Shown: positions 46,427 to 55,154 of the stretch, one piece after another
Layout of the letters: the number at the start of each line of letters is the position of its first letter
Position numbering within the stretch: position 1 is the stretch's first letter
DNA from: Halalkalibacter akibai JCM 9157
Lineage (GTDB): Bacteria; Bacillota; Bacilli; Bacillales; Bacillaceae_D
DNA length: 64,000 bases
Reading direction: 5' to 3'
Assembly (NCBI RefSeq): GCF_000513135.1
Contig: NZ_BAUV01000011.1
Span: 1 to 64,000 of the forward strand
Notes under the pieces: model-generated
The model's database searches: none
Told to the model about the DNA's origin: nothing
Seen by the model: the letters and a program-made list of their open reading frames with translations, nothing else
Program-made: the position numbers and the translations under genes

Positions 46427-47482
46427 ATGAACATTACTAAAGAGAATTTCGGTGAATTAAACGGTGATACGGTCACCGCATATCGACTAATAAATGATCA
46501 TGGGATGCAAGTAAGTTGCATCGATTATGGCTGCACGATAACTGAAATTAATGTACCAGATCAGACAGGAAACATTGAAAATGTAGTGCTAGGCTTTGAC
46601 ACAGTTGAAGAATATAAGAATCACTCTCCATTTTTTGGTTGTATTGTTGGTCGAGTAGCTGGTCGTATTGGTCAAGCAGAATTTGATTTAGATGGAAAGA
46701 ACTATAAATTACTGAAAAACGACGGGGACAATCATCTTCACGGAGGTCTTCATGGCTTTGACAAGGTAATCTGGGATGCAACTGTGGAAGAAACAGCTGA
46801 TGAGGTAAAACTGATCTTTACACATGTTAGTCCTGATGGAGATGAAGGTTATCCTGGTAATGTAAACCTTACCGTTACGTATAGTTTAAATAACAATAAT
46901 ACGTTTCAGATTTCATATGAAGCGACAACTGATCAAAAGACACTACTTAATCTTACGAATCATTCCTATTTCAATCTGAGCGGGAATTTGAAAACGGATA
47001 TTCTTGATCATGAATTAACTTTAAAAAGTGATCAGTTTGTAGAATTAAGTGATGCGTTGATTCCAACTGGGCACCTTTTAGATGTTGAAGCAACAGCCTT
47101 TGATTTTAGACTAGGAAGAAAAATAAAAGACGGTGTAACGTCTGAACACCCACAAAATAAACTTGTTGGTGGAGGGTATGATCATCCTCTTCTGTTATCA
47201 GCTAATCATCAAGAGGAAATCAGCTTAATTGATTTTTCTAATGGCAGGAAATTAGTCATTGAAACAGATGAGCCAGCTGTTGTTTTATATACATCTAATA
47301 TGATGGGAGATAACTTTAACATTAGAGGTGTACAGGCAAGAAAATATTTGGGAGTATGTCTTGAAACTCAACATCATCCTGACGCCATTAATCATCCGGA
47401 ATTTCCGACAATAGTATTGGCACCAGGTGAAGTTTATCAAACAAAAACAAGCTATTCATTTAGCGTACTTAAAGGAGAATAA
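46427..47482 (+). CDS. galM: Aldose 1-epimerase
   Basis: Mutarotase that interconverts alpha and beta anomers of hexoses and pentoses. It has GRVAGRIG near residue 66, [19 protein letters not shown] (catalytic His), [12 protein letters not shown] and the Glu in [17 protein letters not shown] near 305. 351 residues. In this operon it likely supplies the alpha-xylose that XylA prefers. It ends 4 bases before tal. Confidence 0.93.
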   Translation: MNITKENFGELNGDTVTAYRLINDHGMQVSCIDYGCTITEINVPDQTGNIENVVLGFDTVEEYKNHSPFFGCIVGRVAGRIGQAEFDLDGKNYKLLKNDGDNHLHGGLHGFDKVIWDATVEETADEVKLIFTHVSPDGDEGYPGNVNLTVTYSLNNNNTFQISYEATTDQKTLLNLTNHSYFNLSGNLKTDILDHELTLKSDQFVELSDALIPTGHLLDVEATAFDFRLGRKIKDGVTSEHPQNKLVGGGYDHPLLLSANHQEEISLIDFSNGRKLVIETDEPAVVLYTSNMMGDNFNIRGVQARKYLGVCLETQHHPDAINHPEFPTIVLAPGEVYQTKTSYSFSVLKGE

Positions 47483-47486
47483 TTAC

Positions 47487-48146
47487 ATGAAAATTTTTAT
47501 TGATACAGCAAATGTAGTGGATATTCAAAAAGCACATGACTTAGGAATTCTTTCAGGTGTTACAACAAATCCTTCTTTAGTTGCTAAAGAAGGAGTCGAT
47601 TTTAAAGACCGTATTAGAGAAATTTGTACAATTACAGGTGAATCAGTAAGTGCTGAAGTTATTTCTTTAGTGGCAGAAGAGATGATTGCTGAAGGAAGAG
47701 AGTTAGCGGCGATCGCGCCAAATGTAACAGTTAAAGTACCAATGACAACAGAAGGTTTAAAGGCAGTAAAGGCTTTTTCTGAGTTAAATATCAAGACAAA
47801 CGTGACTTTAATATTCTCTGCAAACCAAGCTTTACTAGCTGCCCGTGCTGGTGCAACTTATGTATCTCCGTTTTTAGGAAGATTAGATGACATTGGTCAT
47901 GATGGAATTGAATTAATTGAAACGATTCGTTCAATGTTTGATTTACATCAAATTAAAACAGAAATTATTGCTGCTTCCATTCGTCATCCGTTGCATGTAC
48001 AACAAGCTACTTTAGCAGGAGCAGATATCGGAACAATGCCTTACAGCGTTATCGAGCAAATGACTAAACATCCGTTAACAGACAGTGGTATTGCAAAGTT
48101 TTTGGAAGATTGGGAGAAAGCTAGTCTTGAAAAAGTGAACAGCTAA
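47487..48146 (+). CDS. tal: Transaldolase (small, TalC/MipB type)
   Basis: Type 3 transaldolase or fructose-6-phosphate aldolase-like protein, 219 residues, starting [10 protein letters not shown]. The Schiff-base Lys is in NVTVKVPMT near residue 85; GVTTNPSLV and [12 protein letters not shown] are typical. ATG 47487 follows AAAGGAG; the overlapping longer frame into galM has no ribosome site. With tkt it completes the non-oxidative pentose phosphate branch in the operon. Confidence 0.94.
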   Translation: MKIFIDTANVVDIQKAHDLGILSGVTTNPSLVAKEGVDFKDRIREICTITGESVSAEVISLVAEEMIAEGRELAAIAPNVTVKVPMTTEGLKAVKAFSELNIKTNVTLIFSANQALLAARAGATYVSPFLGRLDDIGHDGIELIETIRSMFDLHQIKTEIIAASIRHPLHVQQATLAGADIGTMPYSVIEQMTKHPLTDSGIAKFLEDWEKASLEKVNS

Positions 48147-48163
48147 TTTAAAGTAAATCAAAG

Positions 48164-48202
48164 GAACTGCTTAAGAGATTATTTTTAAGCAGTTCTTTTT
48201 TT
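48164..48202 (+). terminator. Terminator of the xyl operon
   Basis: GAACTGCTTAA (48164-48174) pairs with TTAAGCAGTTC (48185-48195), then TTTTTTTATTT. Confidence 0.93.
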
Positions 48203-48289
48203 ATTTATGATGTAATAAATACTAACGTACAAGCTGATTTCTATGATATGTTTACAATATAATTGTAATTATTTAACAGGGGTGATCAA

Positions 48290-49527
48290 ATGCAAACACA
48301 AAAATTACTTGTAAATGGGGAACGTCTGAAAAAAGAACTAGAAACCTTTGCAAACTTTGGTCGTACACCAAACAATGGAGTCACAAGACTTGCATTGTCA
48401 GAAGAAGACCGTTTAGCTAGGGATTATTTTTGTAAGTGCTGCGATCAATTGGGAATGAACGTTAAAGTAGATGATATGGGCTCTATTTGGGCTACGTTAC
48501 CTGGGGTTGAAGATAAACCACCAATTGTTATAGGCTCCCACCTTGATACCGTAAAAAAAGGTGGTAGGTTCGACGGCGTATTAGGTGTATTGGCAGGATT
48601 AGAAGTGGTTCGAACGCTTGTAGATCATAATATTAAACCGCGCATTCCCATTACCATTGTTAATATTACAAATGAAGAAGGAGCAAGATTTGAACCTTCT
48701 ATGATGGCCTCTGGTGTTATTTCGGGCAAGTTCAACAAGGAAGTAATGATGAGAAAACAAGACAAAGATGGCGTTACTTTTGAAGAGGCATTAAACGAGA
48801 TTAATTATGCAGGAGATATTCGAAATCGTTGTGAAGAGGGCACAGCTTCTTAGAGCTCCACATTGAGCAAGGCCCAGTTTTGGAAAGTGAGAATCTAACT
48901 ATCGGCGTAGTAGAAGCGGTCATGGGAATGGTTTGTTATGAAATAGAAATTAGTGGTGAATCAAATCATGCAGGAACAACCCCGATGGGAATGAGGAAAG
49001 ATGCTCTCTTTGCGATGAATGACTTTCTTCAATCTATTAGACCTGAGTTTAGTAAGTTAGATAAAGAGCTTGTCTTTACTGTTGGACGTGTAGATGTTAA
49101 ACCGAACATTCATACAGTCATCCCAAATAATGTTGTATTTTCTCTAGAAGCAAGACATAAAGATGAAGGTGTTATAAACGAAGTTGAAAACATAATTGCG
49201 GAGCAAGCAAAAAAGGTCATTGACCAAGGAGACTGTGACGTGAAACTAACGAAAATGTGGGCACGCGATACAGTATGGTTTGACAATGAATTAGTGCGTT
49301 TAGTAGAACAATCGACTCAAACATTAGGTTATTCGTATAAAAAGATGATCAGTGGTGCAGGACATGATGCTCAATTTATGAATCGAATCATTCCATCAGT
49401 TATGATATTTGCGCCAAGTAAAAATGGGAAAAGTCATTGTGAGGAAGAAGAGACAACGTGGCTAGAGTGTGAACAAGGAGCAAATGTCTTATTAGAGACT
49501 GTCCTTACGATGATAAAAGAAAAATAG
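48290..49527 (+). pseudogene. M20-family amidohydrolase (N-carbamoyl-amino acid/allantoate type), frameshifted
   Basis: Zinc amidase like AmaB or AllC, which hydrolyses N-carbamoyl-L-amino acids or allantoate. Metal-site motifs IGSHLDTVKKGGRFDGVLGVL, NEEGARF, the dimer-domain HIEQGPVLE and the late SGAGHDAQFM are all present. One base is missing near 48838 (a GGG run); restored, the frame reads EGHSFLELHIEQG and gives about 412 residues, the family length. No purine or hydantoin gene is next to it, so the substrate is open. A TACAAT...ATTGTA palindrome lies just before it at about 48252-48267. Confidence 0.82.
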
Positions 49528-49679
49528 ATTAAAAGGTTTACAGAGGGGAAAATTGACTGTTATATAAGCTAGAGATGAGAGTGTTCCGGAGTGTAAGATT
49601 GTTGTGAGGATGTTTGAAAAGGTCAAAAATGAACCTTTCTTGCATTCTCTTTTTTATCTTTAAAAGGAGGAGATGCTCG

Positions 49680-50378
49680 ATGTTTACTGTAGTGTGCTGT
49701 ACCAAAAGAGGGGACCATTTGGAAAATGTGTTAAATAATTTTAACTCACAACGTTTTGACGATAAAGAGTTACTAATCATTTTAAATAATAATGAATTAG
49801 ATTTACACTATTATGAAAATGTCACAGATGGTAACGATCAAATAAGGGTGTATCAATTAGATGAAAAAGTAAGTTTAGGTGAGAGTTTAAATTTTGCAGT
49901 TAAACGAGCTAAGAAAAGATATATTGCTAAATTTGATGACGATGACTATTATAGTCCTAAGTATTTACAAGAAGCTTCGGACGTGATTACAGCAACGAAA
50001 GCGAAGGTAGTAGGAAAAGCTAGTGTATATATTTATTATAAAGATGATCACACGATAGGTGTACTTAATGAGGGGAAGGAAAACATGTACATACACAAGC
50101 CTTTCTTTTTAATGGGGAGTACATTAATAATGGAGAAGACATTACTTCATCGTTTTCCATTTTCAAACGTGAATTTAGGAGAGGATTTAGACATTCAACA
50201 AAGGTGGTACGAAAATCACATTTCAATGTATTCAGGTTCAAAGCATCACTATGCGTATATTCGATATGAGGATTTAGCGCATCATACGTCTGATGCTTCA
50301 AGTGCCAGATTAAAAAAGCATTGTAGTCACTTAGTAAAGGTGAATTCTTTCAAAAAATATGTAGAATATAATTCTTAA
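49680..50378 (+). CDS. Small GT2-like glycosyltransferase
   Basis: 232-residue cytoplasmic protein with a GT-A fold pattern: FTVVCCTKRGDHLENVLNNF at the start, KFDDDDYYSPKYL near residue 82 (metal-binding DXD) and LGEDLDIQQRW near 180. I start at ATG 49680 after AAAGGAGGAG; the longer frame is not supported. It is convergent to a coat-like gene, so a role in glycosylating spore surface protein is possible but unproven. A long-range pair (50383-50397 with 50447-50462) may terminate it. Confidence 0.78.
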   Translation: MFTVVCCTKRGDHLENVLNNFNSQRFDDKELLIILNNNELDLHYYENVTDGNDQIRVYQLDEKVSLGESLNFAVKRAKKRYIAKFDDDDYYSPKYLQEASDVITATKAKVVGKASVYIYYKDDHTIGVLNEGKENMYIHKPFFLMGSTLIMEKTLLHRFPFSNVNLGEDLDIQQRWYENHISMYSGSKHHYAYIRYEDLAHHTSDASSARLKKHCSHLVKVNSFKKYVEYNS

Positions 50379-50471
50379 TGTAAGGATCTGTACCCAAAAG
50401 CGTACATATTAAATGATGATGTGAAGTCTAATATGGGATCGCTTAGAGTGGGAACAGACCCTTTGTTATGC

Positions 50472-51119
50472 TTAAACGAACTTAGAGATACTCTCAATTC
50501 TCTCACAATTAATGATGGTCTTTAAAGCTGGTTGTGCAGGTGAGATCATTGCTGGTTGAGATAAGACAACACAGCCATCTTTTTTTATTTCTGTGATTGT
50601 TCCTGATAATGTATCTCCCGAATTTGTTCTAAGAGTTACACGTTTTCCCTCAAATTTTTTAAGCATTTTGCAAATACAATCGTTATCAGATTTTAAGTGC
50701 TTAAGTTTTTTGAGGTGTTTTAGATCATCTAAGTCATCAAGTTTTTCGAGATCTTTTAAATACTTAAGCTTTTTCAGATATTTTAAGTCTTTAAGATCTT
50801 TCTCTTTTTTCTCCTTATCCTTACATTTGGGTTTACTTGGTAGTTTAGGAGCTATAGGAAATTCAGGCTTTTTTACCTCTTTATCATCAAAAGGATACTT
50901 GGGCTCAATCGGTTTTAAATTTGGGCAATCAATTTCAGATTTATCCAACTCATCTTTTTCTTCAATTTTGCCTTTGTTATGATCGTTTTTTCGTTTTTGA
51001 AATTTTTTCAAACAAAGCTCAGTAAACTTCTCATGAAAATCAAATTCTGTTTCAGTTTCTAAGTCAAGTTCAAGATCCAGTCCTAAGTCAAAATCAAACT
51101 CAATTTTTTTCTTAGTCAT
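50472..51119 (-). CDS. Coat-like protein with Lys/Leu/Asp repeats and a C-terminal Sm-like domain
   Basis: 215 residues in three parts: an acidic N-terminus (alternating Asp, Leu and Glu, about 1-30), a long basic/acidic middle with repeats of the form DLKYLKKLKYL (about 105-145), and a C-terminal beta-rich domain (KRVTLRTNSGDTLSGTITEIKKDGCVVLS, about 155-212) recalling the small Sm-like units of CotB-type spore coat proteins. The family is not secure. AAAGGAGGG precedes the start at 51119. Confidence 0.65.
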   Translation of the reverse strand: MTKKKIEFDFDLGLDLELDLETETEFDFHEKFTELCLKKFQKRKNDHNKGKIEEKDELDKSEIDCPNLKPIEPKYPFDDKEVKKPEFPIAPKLPSKPKCKDKEKKEKDLKDLKYLKKLKYLKDLEKLDDLDDLKHLKKLKHLKSDNDCICKMLKKFEGKRVTLRTNSGDTLSGTITEIKKDGCVVLSQPAMISPAQPALKTIINCERIESISKFV

Positions 51120-51401
51120 TTTATCCCTCCTTTCACTGTCCTCAAAAATAGCTTATTCTAAATTCTGTTTAGTGGAAGGGTAAATGTCCTTGATTTAATC
51201 ACCTATTTTATAGGTGATTGCTTATTTTTTATAAGGCTGATTTCGGGATGATTATGTGTTAGAAGGGTAGTTTTCTTCCATTCCGTTAATCCACCTGTAT
51301 TGCGCGGAGACAAACAGACTTTTCCTACCTTTAGAGGAAAGAAGTCAACTTAAAAATTTGGTTCAAAAACGTTGAAGTTATAATCAGAAAAGTTTATACT
51401 T
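51120..51401. other. Non-coding gap with an orphan hairpin
   Basis: No gene is seen. A perfect stem AATCACCTA / TAGGTGATT (51197-51205 with 51211-51219) is followed by TTATTTTTT. It looks like a plus-strand terminator, but no plus-strand gene lies directly ahead. Confidence 0.4.
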
Positions 51402-51420
51402 GATAAAGATTATCATTATT
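51402..51420. promoter_or_regulatory. Fur box
   Basis: GATAAAGATTATCATTATT closely matches the 19-bp Fur consensus (GATAATGATAATCATTATC). It lies 30 bases before the start of the FhuF-like gene and implies iron repression. Confidence 0.82.
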
Positions 51421-51449
51421 AGTGGGGATGGAATAACTTTTGAGCATAA

Positions 51450-52296
51450 TTGTCAGATTATAATTTGACTGTTTTGCCTTCTTTAGGAGGACGTATAAAA
51501 GTGGATAGACCATCATATGAAGATTTATTGGAGCGACATTTTAACCTTTCGAGTATAGATAAAGAACATGTCTACAAAGAAATTAAATTAATAACTTTTT
51601 TTCATGCAGATAAATCTCAGCAGTTCTTACATGAGTATGCTAAACAAATTAAAGCAAAAGAACCACAAGTCCCAGCAACATACTTTTTCAGTATGTTTGG
51701 ATTGACAGTTTCTTCATTTCTAGCGATGTTAGCTTTAAAAAAAGTTGTAGTTCCTATATCACTTGAAACTATTTCTGCACAGTTGTATCGGAACGAAACT
51801 TATAAAATTAATACAATAGCGCTAAGGTTACATAGTAATGATTGGAAAGATGGAGAGTAGGGAGTGGAGAAGACAGGAAATTTCTTTATTGTTCACGTCA
51901 ACGGTTACTCCTTTATTAGACTGTATCTCAGATCAAGTTCAAATCCGCCCAAGAGAATTATGGGGACAACTTTTGAATGGACTGGAATACGGAAAAACAA
52001 TTGCGATCCAATTAGCAGAAACAGCGGATGAAAGGCAAGCGATAAACGATGATTTTCACTGGCTAACTAAGCAAGCTAGTCATGATCTTTTTAATAGTTT
52101 GAAAAATCGGTTAGACTTCCCATTAAAAGAAATTGAAAATCCATCCGTTCCGGGACAGATGCAGCGAATGAAGGCAACTTGTTGTTTGTATTATCAGACA
52201 GAAGGATCAAAAGGAAAATGTTATACATGTCCTAGAATGTCAGTAAAAGAAAGAGAAATCAGAAAAAAGGAGATCGTTGCTGAGGTCACTCAGTAA
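51450..52296 (+). pseudogene. FhuF-like siderophore-iron reductase, frameshifted
   Basis: Cytoplasmic [2Fe-2S] protein that would reduce ferric siderophores to free iron. The C-terminus has the FhuF cysteine motif CC-X11-C-X2-C (CCLYYQTEG to CYTC, near residues 245-262). The two frames (51450-51860 and 51838-52296) overlap by 22 bases; removing one base near 51858 gives a joined protein of about 281 residues (WKDGEREWRRQEI). The start TTG 51450 has only a weak site upstream, so the N-terminus is uncertain. The Fur box in front supports the assignment. Confidence 0.75.
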
Positions 52297-52312
52297 GCGA
52301 CCTCCTTTTTTG
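52282..52312 (+). terminator. Terminator overlapping the end of the FhuF-like gene
   Basis: GAGGTC pairs with GACCTC around 11 bases, then CTTTTTT. The stem overlaps the stop codon at 52294. Confidence 0.75.
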
Positions 52313-52318
52313 ATGCAT

Positions 52319-52861
52319 CTACCTAGATTTTTTCAGATCTTGACCTTGTGTTCTTCCGTGATAATAGGCTTTTTCTTCATTCTGAGCATTTTCCTTGGCA
52401 GTTAGTTTTGTTGGACTCACTTTATACAAAACAACCGGACTTCCTAGGGAAGAACGGTATCGTTCTACATATTTTTCAGCTAAGGGAGTTGGGTAGTAAC
52501 CTGGAACATATTTTTCAAGCATGACCTGTAAAGCTTTAGTTGCTTCTTTTAAATTGTTTACTTCCTTCGCTTCACCAAAAATCATCACACTAAAGAAACT
52601 AGTATCTGTATTGGCTGGTTGTGGATCTACTAACGTTCCGTATTCTTCACACACGGTAAAGCAAATACTCGGATGCTCGTTTATTAACTCTATTTTTCTA
52701 CCTTCGTTAGCGCAATGAAAATAAAGCGTCCCCTCATACCAAATGTAATTTAACGGAACTACGTATGCTTCATTTGAAAAACCTAAAAAACCAATGCGAG
52801 TCAAAGTTAAAAATTGATTAATTCTCTCTTGATCATGACAAGCCATCATACTTCTTCTCAT
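52319..52861 (-). CDS. PNPOx-fold flavoprotein (NimA-like)
   Basis: 180 residues of the pyridoxamine-5'-phosphate-oxidase-like split barrel. Motifs: GFLGFSNEAYVVPLNYIWYEGTLYFHCA, then GRKIELINEHPSICFTVCEE. These FMN- or heme-binding proteins include the nitroimidazole reductase NimA. Function not fixed. Divergent to the MocR gene with 123 bases between; such regulators often control a neighbouring oxidase of this type. Confidence 0.78.
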   Translation of the reverse strand: MRRSMMACHDQERINQFLTLTRIGFLGFSNEAYVVPLNYIWYEGTLYFHCANEGRKIELINEHPSICFTVCEEYGTLVDPQPANTDTSFFSVMIFGEAKEVNNLKEATKALQVMLEKYVPGYYPTPLAEKYVERYRSSLGSPVVLYKVSPTKLTAKENAQNEEKAYYHGRTQGQDLKKSR

Positions 52862-52984
52862 TTCTCCACCTCATTTTTATCTTGTTCACAGTTGACTGAA
52901 TATGCTAAGTTTATGTTGTATTTAACCAGTTAAAAAGTGACAGTTTTCATTTTTTTAATGGGGACAGTTTGAAAGGAGAACCTA

Positions 52985-54394
52985 TTGTTTATATGTAGTC
53001 CGGTTTTCGAAGAAGGAAGAAGTCCTTATTATCTTCAACTTTATCAATATATGAAAAAAGAAATAGTTGAAGGGAGACTATCAGCAACAGAAAAGCTTCC
53101 TTCTATTAGAGGATTATCTACTCACTTACATGTAAGTAAAAATACGGTAGAAGCTGCATATCAGCAACTTCTAGCAGAAGGGTATATTGAGAGCCAACCA
53201 AAGAAAGGTTATTTTGTTTCGCAGGTAGGTCCAAGTTTGTTTAAAACTATTCAAACCAAAGAGGAAAACAAATTCAGATTCAACCCATCAATAAATGTGC
53301 AAACTCAGCTTCCTTATGATTTTCATTATGGAAGCATTGAGAGAAGTGCTTTTCCGATGAAGCAATGGAAAAAGTGGTCTAATTTAGCATATGAAATGGA
53401 AATGGGTGCTACACAGGCATATGGAGAAGCGCAAGGAGAACAGTCACTTAGGGAAGAAATAGCAAACTATCTTCTTCAAGCTAGAGGGATTAACTCAACT
53501 GCCGGACAAATATATATAACATCTGGAACTCAGCAATCTATTAGTCTTTTATGTCAGAGTATATTAGCGAGCAATCAACAAGTAGCTTTTGAAGAACCGG
53601 GTTATAATGAAGCAAGGTTAATGTTCAAGAGTCATCACTTTAGCATTCAACCTATTTCTCTTGAGCATGATGGCTTAAATGTAAAGGAATTAAATCAAAC
53701 ACAAGCAAAAATCGTTTATACAACTCCATCGCATCAATTTCCTTGTGGAATGATCATGCCAATTAAAAAGCGATTAGAGCTTATCCAATGGGCAAATGAG
53801 ACAGGGGGGATTGTGATTGAGGATGATTACGACGGTGAATATCGGTACAGAGGGAAACCGATTCCAGCGCTTAGGTCATTAAGCGACGAAATCATTTATT
53901 TAGGAACCTTTTCAAAAATGCTCCTGCCTTCTTTACGGATAAGTTTCGCTGTTTTACCTCCAAGAATGTTAGAAAAGCTTCAGACTTTGAATCAAACAGT
54001 CCCAAGAGTCATTCAAAATACAATGTCTCTCTTTATGAAAGAAGGAGATTGGGAGAGGCATGTTAGAAGAATGAAAACACTTTATCAAAAAAAACACGAT
54101 TTGCTTATTCACTCTATCGAAGAGCACTTAGGGGAATCTGTAAAAATAGTAGGAAGTGATTCTGGGCTACATCTATTATTAGAAGTACATTCAAATGATA
54201 CAGAACAGCAACTAATTGATAAAGCTGCAGAAAATGGGGTCAAGGTTTATCCGACCCATTTATATTGGTCTGACCCTAGGAAGGTTCATCAGAAACTAAT
54301 TATGATTGGCTTTGGTAATATTGAAAACGAAAAAATAAATAAAGGTATTTTGAAATTACAAGAAGCATGGTTCGGATTAAGAGAGGATGGGTAA
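52985..54394 (+). CDS. MocR/PdxR-type regulator (GntR helix-turn-helix fused to aminotransferase domain)
   Basis: 469 residues: an N-terminal GntR winged helix (LPSIRGLSTHLHVSKNTVEAAYQQLLAEGYI, about residues 38-70) and a fold type I aminotransferase domain with the PLP Lys in GTFSKMLLPSLR near 310 and IIEDDYDGEYRY-like VIEDDYDGEYRY near 280. Such proteins sense PLP or an amino acid. TTG 52985 follows AAAGGAG. It sits between two PNPOx-fold genes, which suggests vitamin B6-linked control. Confidence 0.88.
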   Translation: MFICSPVFEEGRSPYYLQLYQYMKKEIVEGRLSATEKLPSIRGLSTHLHVSKNTVEAAYQQLLAEGYIESQPKKGYFVSQVGPSLFKTIQTKEENKFRFNPSINVQTQLPYDFHYGSIERSAFPMKQWKKWSNLAYEMEMGATQAYGEAQGEQSLREEIANYLLQARGINSTAGQIYITSGTQQSISLLCQSILASNQQVAFEEPGYNEARLMFKSHHFSIQPISLEHDGLNVKELNQTQAKIVYTTPSHQFPCGMIMPIKKRLELIQWANETGGIVIEDDYDGEYRYRGKPIPALRSLSDEIIYLGTFSKMLLPSLRISFAVLPPRMLEKLQTLNQTVPRVIQNTMSLFMKEGDWERHVRRMKTLYQKKHDLLIHSIEEHLGESVKIVGSDSGLHLLLEVHSNDTEQQLIDKAAENGVKVYPTHLYWSDPRKVHQKLIMIGFGNIENEKINKGILKLQEAWFGLREDG

Positions 54395-54395
54395 A

Positions 54396-55022
54396 ATGAA
54401 GCCTTTTAACGATAAAATTGAAACGGAAGAGGAATTACAAAATTTATTGGGACAGCCTAGCGAGCTCGTTCGAAATAAAACGATTGACTTCCTTGATGAC
54501 CATTGTAAGGATTTTATTTCGCGCTCACCGATCTTATTTATGGCGACTGGGAATAAGCAGGGTAGTGATGTTTCGCCACGTGGGGATTATCCTGGGTTCG
54601 TCAAAATCTTAACTGAAAGATTCCTATTGATTCCAGAGCGTCCAGGTAACAAAAAAATGGACACGATGAGAAATATATTAGCGAACCCAAAAGTAGGTCT
54701 TATCTTTATCATTCCAGGTTTAGGTGAGACATTGAGGGTGAATGGAAAAGCTAGTTTAATCAAGGATAAGCACTTACTGGCGCAAATGTCTATTAAAGGA
54801 AAACAGCCACTTATTGCCATAGCAGTAGAGGTGGAAGAATGCTTCATTCACTGTGCCAAAGCATTTAAGCGCTCTAAATTATGGGATGTACATGAATGGC
54901 CCGAAAAGGAAACATTGCCACCAGTAGCTGAAATACTGAAGGCGCACGCAAAGATACCGGGTTTAACAACAGAAGAAATTACTAAGAATTTAAATGAGTC
55001 TTATACAAAGCGACTTTACTAA
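54396..55022 (+). CDS. PNPOx-fold flavin-binding protein
   Basis: 208-residue pyridoxamine-5'-phosphate-oxidase-like protein of the larger PPOX class (FMATGNKQGSDVSPRGDYPGFV near residue 45, NPKVGLIFIIPGLGETLRVNG near 105). ATG 54396 is preferred to ATG 54387, which is only 2 bases from the GAGAGG site and overlaps the previous stop. It follows the MocR gene directly and is likely coupled to it. Confidence 0.82.
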   Translation: MKPFNDKIETEEELQNLLGQPSELVRNKTIDFLDDHCKDFISRSPILFMATGNKQGSDVSPRGDYPGFVKILTERFLLIPERPGNKKMDTMRNILANPKVGLIFIIPGLGETLRVNGKASLIKDKHLLAQMSIKGKQPLIAIAVEVEECFIHCAKAFKRSKLWDVHEWPEKETLPPVAEILKAHAKIPGLTTEEITKNLNESYTKRLY

Positions 55023-55085
55023 TGTATGGATGCAAGGGAATGGCTCATTTTCTGGTATAGTTATCATAGAGGTTAATAAATAGAA

Positions 55086-55131
55086 CTCCAACTTAAGGGT
55101 GAGAGGGAATTTTACCTTAAGTTGTTGGAGG
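55086..55131 (+). promoter_or_regulatory. Hairpin in the lytS leader
   Basis: CTCCAACTTAAGG and CCTTAAGTTGTTGGAG can pair around a 17-base loop, directly before the lytS ribosome site at 55141. It may affect translation or be an operator. Confidence 0.45.
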
Positions 55132-55154
55132 AGAAGAATAGGAGGGATGATCTT

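Noticed and set aside
50593-50982. Plus-strand Ser/Phe-rich frame opposite the coat-like gene
   Set aside because: Antisense shadow of the Lys/Leu/Asp repeats, no ribosome site.
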